A stretch of 41,558 nucleotides of DNA from Methanosphaera sp. SHI613 (GTDB taxonomy: Archaea > Methanobacteriota > Methanobacteria > Methanobacteriales > Methanobacteriaceae): contig MVJJ01000107.1 of NCBI GenBank assembly GCA_003266145.1, forward strand, positions 1-41,558. The letters are read 5' to 3'. Numbering within the stretch: position 1 is the first letter of the stretch; every line of letters starts with the position of its first letter. A program made the position numbers and the translations under genes. The notes under the pieces were generated by a model that saw nothing but the letters and a program-made list of their open reading frames with translations, did no database searches and was not told where the DNA came from. Shown here piece by piece: positions 8,269 through 17,063 of the stretch.

Positions 8269-9882
8269 ATGAGTGAAGTGCTAGTAAAGCATGCGGAGAA
8301 ATTTCTTAAGGATATTCAGAAAAAGCCTCTTATTGCCGAAGGTATTGAAGACTTTGAGAGTTTCATGAGTACATACACATATCTCTATGATAACCTGACA
8401 AAGCTTCAAAACTTAAGAAATAAAATGGAAATAAGAGGGTTTACTTCTCCATTTGCTGCCATTAAACGATTTAACAAAACGGCCAACTCAGGTAACAATC
8501 CCGAGATTATTCCGGATGACGTCCATGACCAGTCCCGTCATGCACAGTATTTTAGGATAAAGGCGTCAAATAAGAAGAACATTTTGGATCAGGTTAAATC
8601 TGCTATCGCTTCACATAAGATTGCAATCGGTCACCTTGAAGAATATGCAACCATACACTGTAATAAATGCAAACAGAAATATGCTAAAAACAATATTCAT
8701 GATTTGTTGACCTATAATGATGAATATGATGTTGTTGGATATGAGTGTGAATGTGGAAGCCAAGACTTCTCATTTGAAGAAATGCCGAGCGGTATCTGCA
8801 GATTGGAATTGATTAAATATCTGCCGTTAGGTGGAGAATACCTGCTTAAAAGATCACAACTTACACGTTACAGCCTGGAAGCATATCGTGACATAACAAA
8901 GATAATGAAACAGGAAAAACGTGGACGTGTAAAAAGCGTTACTGTGATTGCAAAGGTAAAGGATGAAAAAACTGGTAAATGGGTAAGCAAGAAAGCCAAC
9001 ATAGACTATGCGGACGAACACAACTATGAATTGGAACTTCGTAAACGTTACGGTTCCAAGGCAAGAATTGAATTGCTTCAATTTAACCATAAAAAGCCAT
9101 CACTGATAAACGATAAATACGTTCAAAACGCATTGGCCATAGCCTACCTGCAGTATACCGAAAATATCGTAAATAAACAAATCGATGACATCATACCACT
9201 ACACATAAGAAATATGGATAAAGTCAAAGTATACAATAGAATACTGGAACAATCACGAAGTGATGCAAGCAGACTGGCAAGAGAAGCACAGGAACGCATA
9301 GAGCTAGAAGAGGAATTAAAATACCTTAAACTTAAAAAAGAAAATTTAATCAATAAAAATCATGAATTGGATAGGGAACTTAAGGAAGACTTGGATAGGG
9401 AGATAAAAATTAGAAAACATTATTATATTGATACTACAAAGACAATTATACTATGGGACTTATTCAAGTATTACATGACAACATCAGAAAACAGACGTAA
9501 CAATTATTCAGGACCATTTCCAAATCTACGTCCAACACTAGACTCAAACCAGATAAAAGTATTTGACATCGTATTTCCAAAGGATATAATACAATTATTA
9601 CAAGAAAATGAAGAAAACATTTCATCCATTGAGAATATGAAAGAAACTCTACAATATAAACTAGAACTCGAGAATAAACGAAAGAATTTACATTTAAAAT
9701 CTAATCCTGCAGCATGTGGTGCTGTGGCATTGAACAAGAAATCAAACATATCATTAAGTAATGCAGCTAGTTTATTATATGTGGATTATGAAGAAGCTTC
9801 ACAAGAGAAAGTTGAATTAGACAGAATTGAAAAACCTAACACCAAAAAAGCTAAGAAATTCTTAGAATTAATAAATAAATAG
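8269..9882 (+). CDS. Uncharacterised archaeal protein, DUF530-like
   Basis: A 537-residue soluble protein of unknown function. I think it belongs to the methanogen family DUF530, from its size and overall look, but this is recollection only. Visible features are a zinc-ribbon-like pattern (CNKC near residue 127 and CECG near 162), a basic middle region, a strong charged coiled coil at about 325-385, and a C-terminal region with a second predicted helix-rich stretch. The zinc ribbon and basic surface suggest nucleic-acid contact, which is inference. GGTGA precedes the ATG by a few bases. The HTH gene follows with its ribosome binding site 5 bases past the stop, so the pair is almost certainly co-transcribed. 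Confidence 0.7.
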   Translation: MSEVLVKHAEKFLKDIQKKPLIAEGIEDFESFMSTYTYLYDNLTKLQNLRNKMEIRGFTSPFAAIKRFNKTANSGNNPEIIPDDVHDQSRHAQYFRIKASNKKNILDQVKSAIASHKIAIGHLEEYATIHCNKCKQKYAKNNIHDLLTYNDEYDVVGYECECGSQDFSFEEMPSGICRLELIKYLPLGGEYLLKRSQLTRYSLEAYRDITKIMKQEKRGRVKSVTVIAKVKDEKTGKWVSKKANIDYADEHNYELELRKRYGSKARIELLQFNHKKPSLINDKYVQNALAIAYLQYTENIVNKQIDDIIPLHIRNMDKVKVYNRILEQSRSDASRLAREAQERIELEEELKYLKLKKENLINKNHELDRELKEDLDREIKIRKHYYIDTTKTIILWDLFKYYMTTSENRRNNYSGPFPNLRPTLDSNQIKVFDIVFPKDIIQLLQENEENISSIENMKETLQYKLELENKRKNLHLKSNPAACGAVALNKKSNISLSNAASLLYVDYEEASQEKVELDRIEKPNTKKAKKFLELINK

Positions 9883-9900
9883 GTGTTGGAGGTGATAGAA

Positions 9901-10395
9901 ATGGCCTCAAAGGTACATGTAAGCAAACCGTTATCATCCAAATACATTTTGGAATTATTGGATGAAAACCCTGAATTGGAAATGATTGAATGTCCTCAAA
10001 GTCTATATGAAAGAACATCCGATACATACCTGGATGCTCTTCGTGAGTTGGACATTGAAATAAAAATTCTTGAAAATAGGGGAAGACCGAAAAAATATGA
10101 TAATGCACTTGTTTCCAAGATTAATGAGATGATAAACTCCGGATTATATCCGAAAGCCATTGCAAATAGGTTACATATAGACCTTAAAACCGTATATTAC
10201 CTTAAGGACAAGAAACTAAAACAAGGCCCTAAATCCAAGTACTCAGAGGATACAAAACAGGAGATTGTTGAGCTCAAAAACAATGGAACAAGCGTCAAGA
10301 AGATATCTTCAATGATGAACATACCTATAAGAACAATTTATCATATACTGCAAAAAGAAAGGGAACTTATGAATAAACAAAGTGAGGGAGTGTAG
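9901..10395 (+). CDS. Double helix-turn-helix DNA-binding protein
   Basis: A 164-residue protein with two consecutive helix-turn-helix units of the resolvase/transposase type. Each is preceded by a similar basic linker: GRPKKYD before unit one (about residues 60-105) and GPKSKYS before unit two (about 112-155). The units also share the ending pattern of TVYYLKD and TIYHILQ, so they look like an internal duplication. No recombinase catalytic domain is present, so a regulator or DNA-binding accessory is likely. I use ATG 9901, nine bases or less after GGAGGTGAT at 9888-9896; the longer GTG reading from 9883 runs through this site. The MraY-like gene follows closely and may be its target or partner. 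Confidence 0.8.
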   Translation: MASKVHVSKPLSSKYILELLDENPELEMIECPQSLYERTSDTYLDALRELDIEIKILENRGRPKKYDNALVSKINEMINSGLYPKAIANRLHIDLKTVYYLKDKKLKQGPKSKYSEDTKQEIVELKNNGTSVKKISSMMNIPIRTIYHILQKERELMNKQSEGV

Positions 10396-10401
10396 AATAA
10401 A

Positions 10402-11361
10402 TTGTTAAACAGTTCCACTTACCTATTGGTAACCTCGGGCATATGTGGCCTGGTAGCTTTTGTCATGACATTTGGAGTAATGCCTACATTAATCAGCAGA
10501 CTTAAAAAGGCAGATATTGTCGGAAGAGATATTCACAAGTTCACAAAACCCGAAGTTGCCGAAATGGGCGGTATTGGAATATTATTCGGTTTTGCCATTG
10601 CAATTATGCTTGGGGTATACCTTTATCCTCAATGGCAAAGCCAACTAACCATTACCTTAATAGTAATATTGCTGGTGGGCATCATCGGAATGGTGGACGA
10701 CCTTATAATGCTGTCCTCCAAGGAAAAGCTGGTCCTATTATGGATAGCGGGTCTGCCTATAATGTGGGTAACACCACCAAATGTTAGCATAATCTACATG
10801 CTGAGCATACCTGTGGCCGTGTCCGTTGCATCAAACCTAACCAATATGCTTGCTGGTCTAAACGGTATAGAAACTGGACTGGGCGTAATAGCATTAACGT
10901 CATTGACATTGTCATGTATTATAATGAACAAATATGACGTGGCCATAATATCATTTTCCATGCTTGGAGCTTTAGTGGCATTTCTATTCTACAACAAGTA
11001 CCCTGCAAACGTTTTTCCGGGAGACGTTGGAACACTTATAATAGGAGCAAGCATCGCTATCATAGCCTTTATAGGTAGGGTAAAGATTATCGCATTCATC
11101 GTACTTCTTCCCAACATTATCGATGGAATACTAAAATTCAGAAGTGCAGGTGTAATGGAACGACAAAAACATAAGCCAACACAGGTAAAAGAGGACGGGT
11201 TGCTGGTGGTACCGCAGGGTGGATTCAACTCACTCATCAGATCCATACTCAAAAAGCCAATGAAGGAAAGCCAGGTAGTGCATATTATATGGTTTATTGG
11301 TATAATTTTTGGTTTAATAGGTATAATTATCGCGTATACCGCCAAAGGTTCAATAATCTAA
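10402..11361 (+). CDS. MraY/WecA-family lipid phosphoglycosyltransferase
   Basis: A 319-residue polytopic membrane protein of the polyprenyl-phosphate sugar-1-phosphate transferase family. Diagnostic motifs are the DD pair in GMVDDLIML, NMLAGLNGIE, and FPGDVGTL, which build the active site on the cytoplasmic face; around ten membrane segments are visible. The family moves a sugar-1-phosphate from UDP to a lipid carrier. In Methanobacteriales a MraY-like enzyme is expected in pseudomurein synthesis, while a GlcNAc-1-P transferase would start N-glycan assembly; the sequence alone does not decide. The start is a TTG eight codons after the end of the preceding gene's ribosome site, with GGGAG at 10386-10390; the next in-frame ATG would delete the first membrane helix. 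Confidence 0.88.
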   Translation: MLNSSTYLLVTSGICGLVAFVMTFGVMPTLISRLKKADIVGRDIHKFTKPEVAEMGGIGILFGFAIAIMLGVYLYPQWQSQLTITLIVILLVGIIGMVDDLIMLSSKEKLVLLWIAGLPIMWVTPPNVSIIYMLSIPVAVSVASNLTNMLAGLNGIETGLGVIALTSLTLSCIIMNKYDVAIISFSMLGALVAFLFYNKYPANVFPGDVGTLIIGASIAIIAFIGRVKIIAFIVLLPNIIDGILKFRSAGVMERQKHKPTQVKEDGLLVVPQGGFNSLIRSILKKPMKESQVVHIIWFIGIIFGLIGIIIAYTAKGSII

Positions 11362-11432
11362 AAATATTAAACGCTTAATGCTAATATACTCCTCACCACC
11401 AATTTTTTATGAATTCATTTTTTTAGGTGATG

Positions 11433-11906
11433 TTAAATCCACTTAACGTCATCACATTCTATTTCATAGTTATTCGATAGTGCGGGACTGTAATATAATC
11501 CATTCTGTTTCTGTTTAAATGTATTTGTTATGCTTCGTCTTGAGTAATAATTGATTCGGGATGATAGAATATACCTTTGATTATAGTTTAGTTTCGTATT
11601 TGAATGTGCAGAGATAGATATCGTTAATTTATTTGTGCCTTCTTCTTTTAGGGTTATGTTTATTATGTCAATATCGGTTGGATATAATAGTCGTGGATAG
11701 TCTCTTTGATAGTGGTTGAAGGTATCGTTGTAGTACATGGCATATGCGTTCTTGTCTACCCCTTCCTGTGCGCCGAGTCTTGCACTTTCTAGTATGATGT
11801 TTTTTTCGTTTTCATCCATGGCGATACTTGCAACAAGTATTATCATGATGACAATTATCGTTGAAAACAGAATGTATTCTAATGAGATTTGTCCTTTATT
11901 ATTCAT
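11433..11906 (-). CDS. Class III signal peptide (pilin-like) protein
   Basis: A 157-residue secreted or membrane protein. The N-terminus NNKGQISLEYILFS carries the archaeal class III signal motif Q-x-S-x-E just after a short basic leader, followed by a hydrophobic helix. Such prepilins are cut by the peptidase EppA before the Gln and assembled into pilus-like fibres. The rest is polar with N-x-S/T sequons (for example NDT and NIT), consistent with an extracellular glycoprotein. It lies downstream of a second pilin-like gene at 11951-12373 on the same strand with a 44-base gap. No secretion ATPase is nearby. The function beyond the signal class is unknown. Confidence 0.8.
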   Translation of the reverse strand: MNNKGQISLEYILFSTIIVIMIILVASIAMDENEKNIILESARLGAQEGVDKNAYAMYYNDTFNHYQRDYPRLLYPTDIDIINITLKEEGTNKLTISISAHSNTKLNYNQRYILSSRINYYSRRSITNTFKQKQNGLYYSPALSNNYEIECDDVKWI

Positions 11907-11950
11907 AGTTAATTACCATTTACATGTTAAATTTTTATAGCTTATTTTGT

Positions 11951-12373
11951 TTATCCATTGTATATGTGTATTTGCCCATTTTTATTGGTGAAAGTATATG
12001 TATTGTCCGGTGTTAAAAAGATATTTTTACTTTTTTTGTTGTTGTAGTAGATATCTCGTGCGATAATATCATCCTTTGTCAGCTGATAATGTGAGTTGAC
12101 ATATACTCCCGATGAGTTTATCTCCAAAACATAGCTTTCGTTGTTTATGTGTTGGGGCAAATGATATTTTTCATTATAACCGTTTCCCATGAGATATACG
12201 TTGTTTATGATATGACTGACTTTCATAGTTTGCTCTTTTGCCTGTCTTCGGGTGTGAGTTTCATCCAATGTGTCAAATTCGTTATTTACCAATGAAATTA
12301 CGCTTGAAATTATTATAATGAAAATCATGAATGTTAACAATAATTCCAAACTGACATTACCTTTAGTATTCAT
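11951..12373 (-). CDS. Pilin-like protein with variant class III signal peptide
   Basis: A 140-residue protein beginning NTKGNVSLELLLTF, a near match to the class III prepilin motif in its downstream neighbour, but with Asn for the usual Gln and Leu for the Tyr after Glu. A hydrophobic helix follows, then a polar domain rich in Asn and Tyr, probably outside the cell. The substitution raises the question of whether it is cleaved by the same peptidase. With the gene at 11433-11906 it forms a two-gene unit, probably encoding minor pilins or surface-fibre subunits. The upstream region to 12479 is extremely AT-rich and should contain divergent promoters for this gene and the THUMP gene. Confidence 0.68.
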   Translation of the reverse strand: MNTKGNVSLELLLTFMIFIIIISSVISLVNNEFDTLDETHTRRQAKEQTMKVSHIINNVYLMGNGYNEKYHLPQHINNESYVLEINSSGVYVNSHYQLTKDDIIARDIYYNNKKSKNIFLTPDNTYTFTNKNGQIHIYNG

Positions 12374-12479
12374 ATATTCAAATATATTATTAATAGAATA
12401 TATAATTTATAATAATAAATAATATATATTAATAAAAATATAATATGATTATATTTTAATATACAATGTTTAAGAGGTA

Positions 12480-13004
12480 ATGAATAATATTATGAAAAGA
12501 AACAACAAAGAGTTATTGATTAAATTCAATGACAAATCAGATATAAACGAAGTAGATAACATGATATACACAGTTCAGGATAAAATCAACCAGGTAGATA
12601 CAAATTATTATCTAAAGGAATCAGAAAGTCCATTCATATATTTTTTAGAGTATTCAAATCCACAGGAATTAATCAAAAAAATAAACATGACGGAGGAACT
12701 AAGTACTAAACTTGAAATCATACCCGTAACCTGTGTTACAAGCAATGCAAACTATGTGATATCAACCATTCTAAAAAAGATCAGACATAAAATCACATAC
12801 AACGACACATTTAACTTAACATGCCATGGTGATTATTTATATGAAGAAAATAAGCTAAAGATTGAATCAGAACTAATAGAACAAATAAAAAACATTACAA
12901 AAATAGAAGAAAACGAAACATGTCCCAATTGGGATATAAATCTATATATAATAGGAGAAATAACCGGGATAAATATCAAAAGAAAATATTATAATCAAAT
13001 TTAA
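12480..13004 (+). CDS. THUMP-domain protein
   Basis: A 174-residue protein (170 if started at the second ATG, 12492). The C-terminal half fits a THUMP RNA-binding domain: a hydrophobic strand with IPVTCV, a helix, a TFNLTCHG strand, and the terminal pattern WDINLYIIGEITGI, which resembles the conserved end of THUMP domains. No methyltransferase or thiouridylase domain follows, so it is a THUMP-only protein that might act in tRNA modification with a separate catalytic subunit. GAGGT at 12474-12478 is 1 base from the first ATG and 13 from the second, so the start is ambiguous. It stands alone, convergent with the MnmC-like gene. Confidence 0.65.
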   Translation: MNNIMKRNNKELLIKFNDKSDINEVDNMIYTVQDKINQVDTNYYLKESESPFIYFLEYSNPQELIKKINMTEELSTKLEIIPVTCVTSNANYVISTILKKIRHKITYNDTFNLTCHGDYLYEENKLKIESELIEQIKNITKIEENETCPNWDINLYIIGEITGINIKRKYYNQI

Positions 13005-13054
13005 AAGAAAGTCTTGTTAATACGGTTACTGTTGTAACCATCTATTAACATCCC

Positions 13055-14260
13055 TCACTTACCCAATACATTATGTAAATTTTCTTCCAATGCAAGTATC
13101 TGATCGCGACTAGGCAAGTTGGAATCAATGTTTAAGATATCATGTATCCTATAATCATTTATTGATTCAAATCCCATAGCCTCGACATAAGAATTCAACT
13201 TGTTTCTAAGATTAACATCCTCAATGGTATCCGGATTCAATCCAAGATAACGAGGCAGTTTACTTGATGACGGAAATACACTTACTCCCCTAATTTTTTC
13301 ACGCGTATCTTGCCTTCTGTTTACGATGGTATCATAATCATCATTCAAGTCAGAATCAATATATGGAACACCCACATCACTAAGTGCGATAACCTTCTGG
13401 TCACTGAAGGATAATGGTGTTTTTATCATATCGGCAGACAATGATGCAATCGTTCCCCCACTTCTATGGAAAGTAGGGCCTTCTCCTATATGATAACCTG
13501 CATGAACAAATGCGCTTCTGACAGGACTGGCAGCCGTATAAGTAAGTATTAAGGAGTAATCTTCCAAGAATTCTTTTATTCTGGCAAAAAAATCTATAGT
13601 ATACAATTCAGGACTTTTTGATGGACTGTACGGGTCTAGAAATACCGCATCATATTTTCCCTTGGCTTCATTTTTAATAAAATCTCGTGCATCACATGCG
13701 TGAATATTAATATGAATGTTGGATGGGACATTGCTTAAAACCTTGTTAAATTGCAGATAACCATTATCAATTAAAAAAGATTCTATTTCCTTTTTGACAT
13801 AACCATAAGCTTTTGATACATTTGGAATAAACAATACAGTAGCCAATGTTTCTATTGATGATTCCACCATGTCAATTTCTATTTCTACATCTTCTTCGTC
13901 TTTTAAATGCGTCAACAATGCTGTCGTATTATATCCAATACCGCTGCATATATCCAAAACCCTGATTGACTTTTTATTTTGAGCAATCTCAAGCAGGTTA
14001 GACGGATTTACAAACTTCTCATATGCCTCTGAAAAAGCGCCGAATTTACTGTGTAATGTTTCAGATTCCCCTGAATCCCTTTTGGCTGATGTTAATGTGT
14101 ATGAATCATCATCGGTACGTACAAAGAATCCTGCGATTTCATCATGATATAATTCACGAGCATCCTTGTGACCATCCTGTTCCAATTGGAATAACTCATG
14201 AATAAGCAATTTATTTTGTTCTAATAATTCAAGTCTTGAATGTGTATCATCATCACTCAT
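13055..14260 (-). CDS. MnmC-like SAM-dependent methyltransferase
   Basis: A 401-residue protein with a Rossmann methyltransferase core. Motif I is VLDICSGIGYNTTALL, and a DAVFLDPYSPSKSPELYT segment closely resembles the active-site region of the MnmC methyltransferase domain, which in bacteria methylates the aminomethyl group of a wobble uridine derivative in tRNA. The FAD oxidase half of bacterial MnmC is absent; instead there are about 100 extra N-terminal residues and a C-terminal domain of about 120. ATG 14272 would add four residues, but GGTGG at 14266-14270 sits five bases before ATG 14260. The substrate in archaea is unclear to me. Confidence 0.78.
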   Translation of the reverse strand: MSDDDTHSRLELLEQNKLLIHELFQLEQDGHKDARELYHDEIAGFFVRTDDDSYTLTSAKRDSGESETLHSKFGAFSEAYEKFVNPSNLLEIAQNKKSIRVLDICSGIGYNTTALLTHLKDEEDVEIEIDMVESSIETLATVLFIPNVSKAYGYVKKEIESFLIDNGYLQFNKVLSNVPSNIHINIHACDARDFIKNEAKGKYDAVFLDPYSPSKSPELYTIDFFARIKEFLEDYSLILTYTAASPVRSAFVHAGYHIGEGPTFHRSGGTIASLSADMIKTPLSFSDQKVIALSDVGVPYIDSDLNDDYDTIVNRRQDTREKIRGVSVFPSSSKLPRYLGLNPDTIEDVNLRNKLNSYVEAMGFESINDYRIHDILNIDSNLPSRDQILALEENLHNVLGK

Positions 14261-14272
14261 GGTGTCCACCAT

Positions 14273-14583
14273 TATAAATTAAACATAAGTAAATATATCT
14301 TTTACAAAGTATATATTATTTTAAATGAAACAAGATAAATTAATGAATATTCAAAGCATGAAAATAAATGGAAATAATTGAGATTATATTAAAAAAAACA
14401 ATCAACATCATAGATAATATACATTAAAACCATGCAATAATTGGTTAAAGTCATTATTGATACCTTACTGCCGGAATATGACTTCAGCCATCAGTAAATG
14501 AATAAAAAATTTTACCTGCAGCACATAATAATATGTAATAACTTTATATTACAATAAATAAAAATAAATAAATAGGTGATATG
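14273..14583. other. Divergent AT-rich intergenic region
   Basis: About 310 bases between the divergent MnmC-like gene and the membrane-anchored protein gene. TATA-like sequences occur next to both genes (for example ATATATTATTTT near 14310 and TTTATATTACA near 14542). I see no open frame of note and no convincing RNA structure. Confidence 0.4.
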
Positions 14584-15222
14584 ATGAACAAGAAAAAGAT
14601 TTCAATCATAGCTGCAATCATAATTCTTGCAATTGTCGCTTATTTTGGAGTTACACAATACCAATCATATCAAGATGAAGTATTAACTGAAAACTTTAAT
14701 AAAAACTTACAGAATGCTAGTGCTATTGAAGCTAATCTAATCAGTTCAACAGAAAAATTCAATAATCAACCAAGTACTGATGTAGATGAATTGATAAGTA
14801 CAATAAATAATGATATGACACCAAAATATGCCGAAGAATTGAAGATATTGAATGATACACATGAAAAAACCAAAAATGAAACACAAAAACAATATTTAAG
14901 CTTACAAATGAAAAGAATAGAATTACAATCCAAAAACTTAAACGCTACAGTCACAACGTTAAACGCAATATCCCAATTATACAAAGGTGAAAAATCACAA
15001 CAGGATGCACAAACATCCATAAACAATGCAAATAAAGAATTAACAGACAGCAGCAATGAATTAAACAGCGTATTTACAGACATAAAAACATTACTTAAAC
15101 AAAACCCTGAATTTGAACAAAGCATTAGAGGTTTACACCTTGAAAAATCATTCTACGGTGAAAACACACAACAAGCACAGAACGTTACAAACGCTACCAA
15201 CACTACAAACACGACACAATAA
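14584..15222 (+). CDS. Membrane-anchored extracellular protein with tandem sequon tail
   Basis: A 212-residue protein of unknown family. After a basic start (MNKKK) comes one hydrophobic segment (about residues 5-23), then a long polar, helix-prone region with probable coiled coil (about 25-190). The last 14 residues contain four tandem N-glycosylation sequons (NVT, NAT, NTT, NTT); earlier NAT and NET sites also occur. The layout suggests an uncleaved N-terminal anchor with an extracellular glycosylated stalk. ATG codons occur at 14581 and 14584; GGTGAT ends at 14580, so the second has the better spacing. It appears to be a single-gene unit. I cannot assign a function. Confidence 0.8.
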   Translation: MNKKKISIIAAIIILAIVAYFGVTQYQSYQDEVLTENFNKNLQNASAIEANLISSTEKFNNQPSTDVDELISTINNDMTPKYAEELKILNDTHEKTKNETQKQYLSLQMKRIELQSKNLNATVTTLNAISQLYKGEKSQQDAQTSINNANKELTDSSNELNSVFTDIKTLLKQNPEFEQSIRGLHLEKSFYGENTQQAQNVTNATNTTNTTQ

Positions 15223-15386
15223 TTCTTAACCCCCATACTTTTTTACATATTAATTTTTTGTTAAAGAAAATATACTAAAAACATAATATAATGTTAGAAT
15301 ATAGTATTATACATAGTAAATAAAATATACTTATTTAAAGAAAATACATAATTATAGTTAAATGAATTAAATAGGATGTTTAAAAG

Positions 15387-16304
15387 ATGAAAACATTTAA
15401 CATGTACGTTAGAACACTTATACCGAATGAAAGCGGGAAAATATTACTGGTTAAAGAAAAAAGAATGGATGAAAAGCCTAGATGGGATTTACCTGGCGTG
15501 GTCCTTACCGAAGATGAAAGCTTTGATGAAGCAATATCAAAGAACATGCAAAAGGAAATAGGTTATTATGTATATCCAGGTAAAATCGTAGGAGTTAAAG
15601 ATTACGTTACACATGATGCTAAAGAAATAAATGTTATCATGGAAGCGAACATATTAAATGGTGAAATATTACTTAACAACCATTATGAAAAATATTCATG
15701 GGTCAGTCCTGATAGAATAAGTGAATATCCTCTAGCACCATGGTTTAATGAATACATGAAAAGAAACAACAGACCCTTTGAAGATGTTGCTTATGAAATT
15801 GAACTAATCAACCAACGTCAAAACAAACGAAAAGAGTTAATCCAAGAAGACATCATTTCAAACAGAAAAGAGGAAAGCAGATTCAGAATTAGCGAAAGCA
15901 TACCTAAAAGAGACAATAATGATGTTGGAGAAAGTGTTAAAAATTCATTTGGCCTGCTTAAAGATACAATCGTGAGAACTTTCCATCCGAAACAGGCAAA
16001 TGTTCACCGTACGCAACCAAAAGAAAACAAATTATATGAAACCGCCCCTGATACATCAAACGATATCATACCAGACAGATCAGATGATGAGGAAATAACC
16101 ACAATCTCTACCGAAAAACCAAAAATCAGAAAAATAAGAGAAAACAATCGTCCTTATATCAGAAAGGTTAAGGAATCAACAGAAAAAATTAGCTTCAATA
16201 CAAATAGAAAAGGAGCCAATTGGAAGGAAAAAATAAATAATATGAACAAGACCCCTTCCAACAATGAAAGAAGACCTGTTCCTAAACCAAAAAGAAGACA
16301 ATAA
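15387..16304 (+). CDS. Nudix-like protein with degenerate Nudix box and basic disordered tail
   Basis: A 305-residue protein. The first 140 residues have the Nudix fold: WDLPGVV followed by a helix ending KEIGYYV, and a later YSWVSPDRI strand. The Nudix box consensus is damaged: its glycine is V38, the Arg-Glu pair is K52-N53, and the first of the final two glutamates is K56; only E57 and G59 remain. Hydrolase activity is therefore doubtful. Residues 150-305 are highly charged, low in hydrophobics and end in KPKRRQ, so they are probably disordered and may bind nucleic acid. The gene is alone on the strand, ending 29 bases before a bidirectional terminator. Confidence 0.8.
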   Translation: MKTFNMYVRTLIPNESGKILLVKEKRMDEKPRWDLPGVVLTEDESFDEAISKNMQKEIGYYVYPGKIVGVKDYVTHDAKEINVIMEANILNGEILLNNHYEKYSWVSPDRISEYPLAPWFNEYMKRNNRPFEDVAYEIELINQRQNKRKELIQEDIISNRKEESRFRISESIPKRDNNDVGESVKNSFGLLKDTIVRTFHPKQANVHRTQPKENKLYETAPDTSNDIIPDRSDDEEITTISTEKPKIRKIRENNRPYIRKVKESTEKISFNTNRKGANWKEKINNMNKTPSNNERRPVPKPKRRQ

Positions 16305-16333
16305 GCGAATATATTTAAACATCCCATTACTCC

Positions 16334-16348
16334 TTTTTTTAAAAAAAA
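16334..16348. terminator. Bidirectional T7/A8 terminator
   Basis: A T7 tract directly followed by A8 lies between the convergent Nudix-like and ExoD-like genes. It provides an oligo-T terminator on each strand. The A8 reaches up to the stop of the minus-strand gene. Confidence 0.5.
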
Positions 16349-16993
16349 TTATATTAATGAGAATAGATAATATATCACATTTTTGATTATTTCAACCCCA
16401 ATATAACCTACTGATGCAAAATAACCCATCGTCAATATACTTGCAATATAACCCAATATCAACAGATAACTATCATCCTCCAGACAGCTTACTGACAACA
16501 ACAGTATTGATACCGCAGGAATAAAGTCGGTAAACGGTATAGGCAATGGTAAAAACAGCAAGATTGCAAGAACTATTATGATAACGGAATTTAATTTGTC
16601 AAGCACCTTATTCTTTGTCAGATTACCCCTTGGCTTTGATATTTTTTCAATGTAACTCATTGCCTTATACAATACCTCAAATAGTTTATTCATTGACTCT
16701 TCAGATAATGTATATTCAGATACCATTTTCGGTAAAACCAATGGCCTGTTAAAGAGTACAGATAATTCCAAGAGTATAATCAATATTCCGAAAGGTGTGC
16801 TACTTCCAGGAATGGAAACAGGAATTAAAAATGGTGCTATGAGTATGATGACCATTATATGAATACCATCAGCAAGCAACAGGTCAAGTAATGACTTGAC
16901 GGACACCTCTCCCAAATCAATGGAGTCCTTGATGATGTCAATTTTTTTGGATGTCGCCAATATGCTGTTTTTAAAGTCATAATCATAGTCCAT
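16349..16993 (-). CDS. ExoD-like integral membrane protein
   Basis: A 214-residue membrane protein resembling the exopolysaccharide synthesis ExoD family. Characteristic pieces are an N-terminal soluble helix, the paired hydrophobic segments with PFLIPVSIPGSSTPFG, and the later LPLPIPFTDFIPAV segment, which reads as a repeat of the first. About five or six membrane segments are visible. The biochemical function of this family is not established; a link to polysaccharide is by name only. GAGGTG precedes the ATG at good spacing. It is transcribed in the same direction as the kinase-Ftr-HAD genes upstream, from which it is separated by 70 bases. Confidence 0.82.
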   Translation of the reverse strand: MDYDYDFKNSILATSKKIDIIKDSIDLGEVSVKSLLDLLLADGIHIMVIILIAPFLIPVSIPGSSTPFGILIILLELSVLFNRPLVLPKMVSEYTLSEESMNKLFEVLYKAMSYIEKISKPRGNLTKNKVLDKLNSVIIIVLAILLFLPLPIPFTDFIPAVSILLLSVSCLEDDSYLLILGYIASILTMGYFASVGYIGVEIIKNVIYYLFSLI

Positions 16994-17063
16994 TATAATA
17001 CACCTCTAGGTTATTGATTAAATTCACCCCAATAATGGATATACCAATTGTCCATCATGAAAG

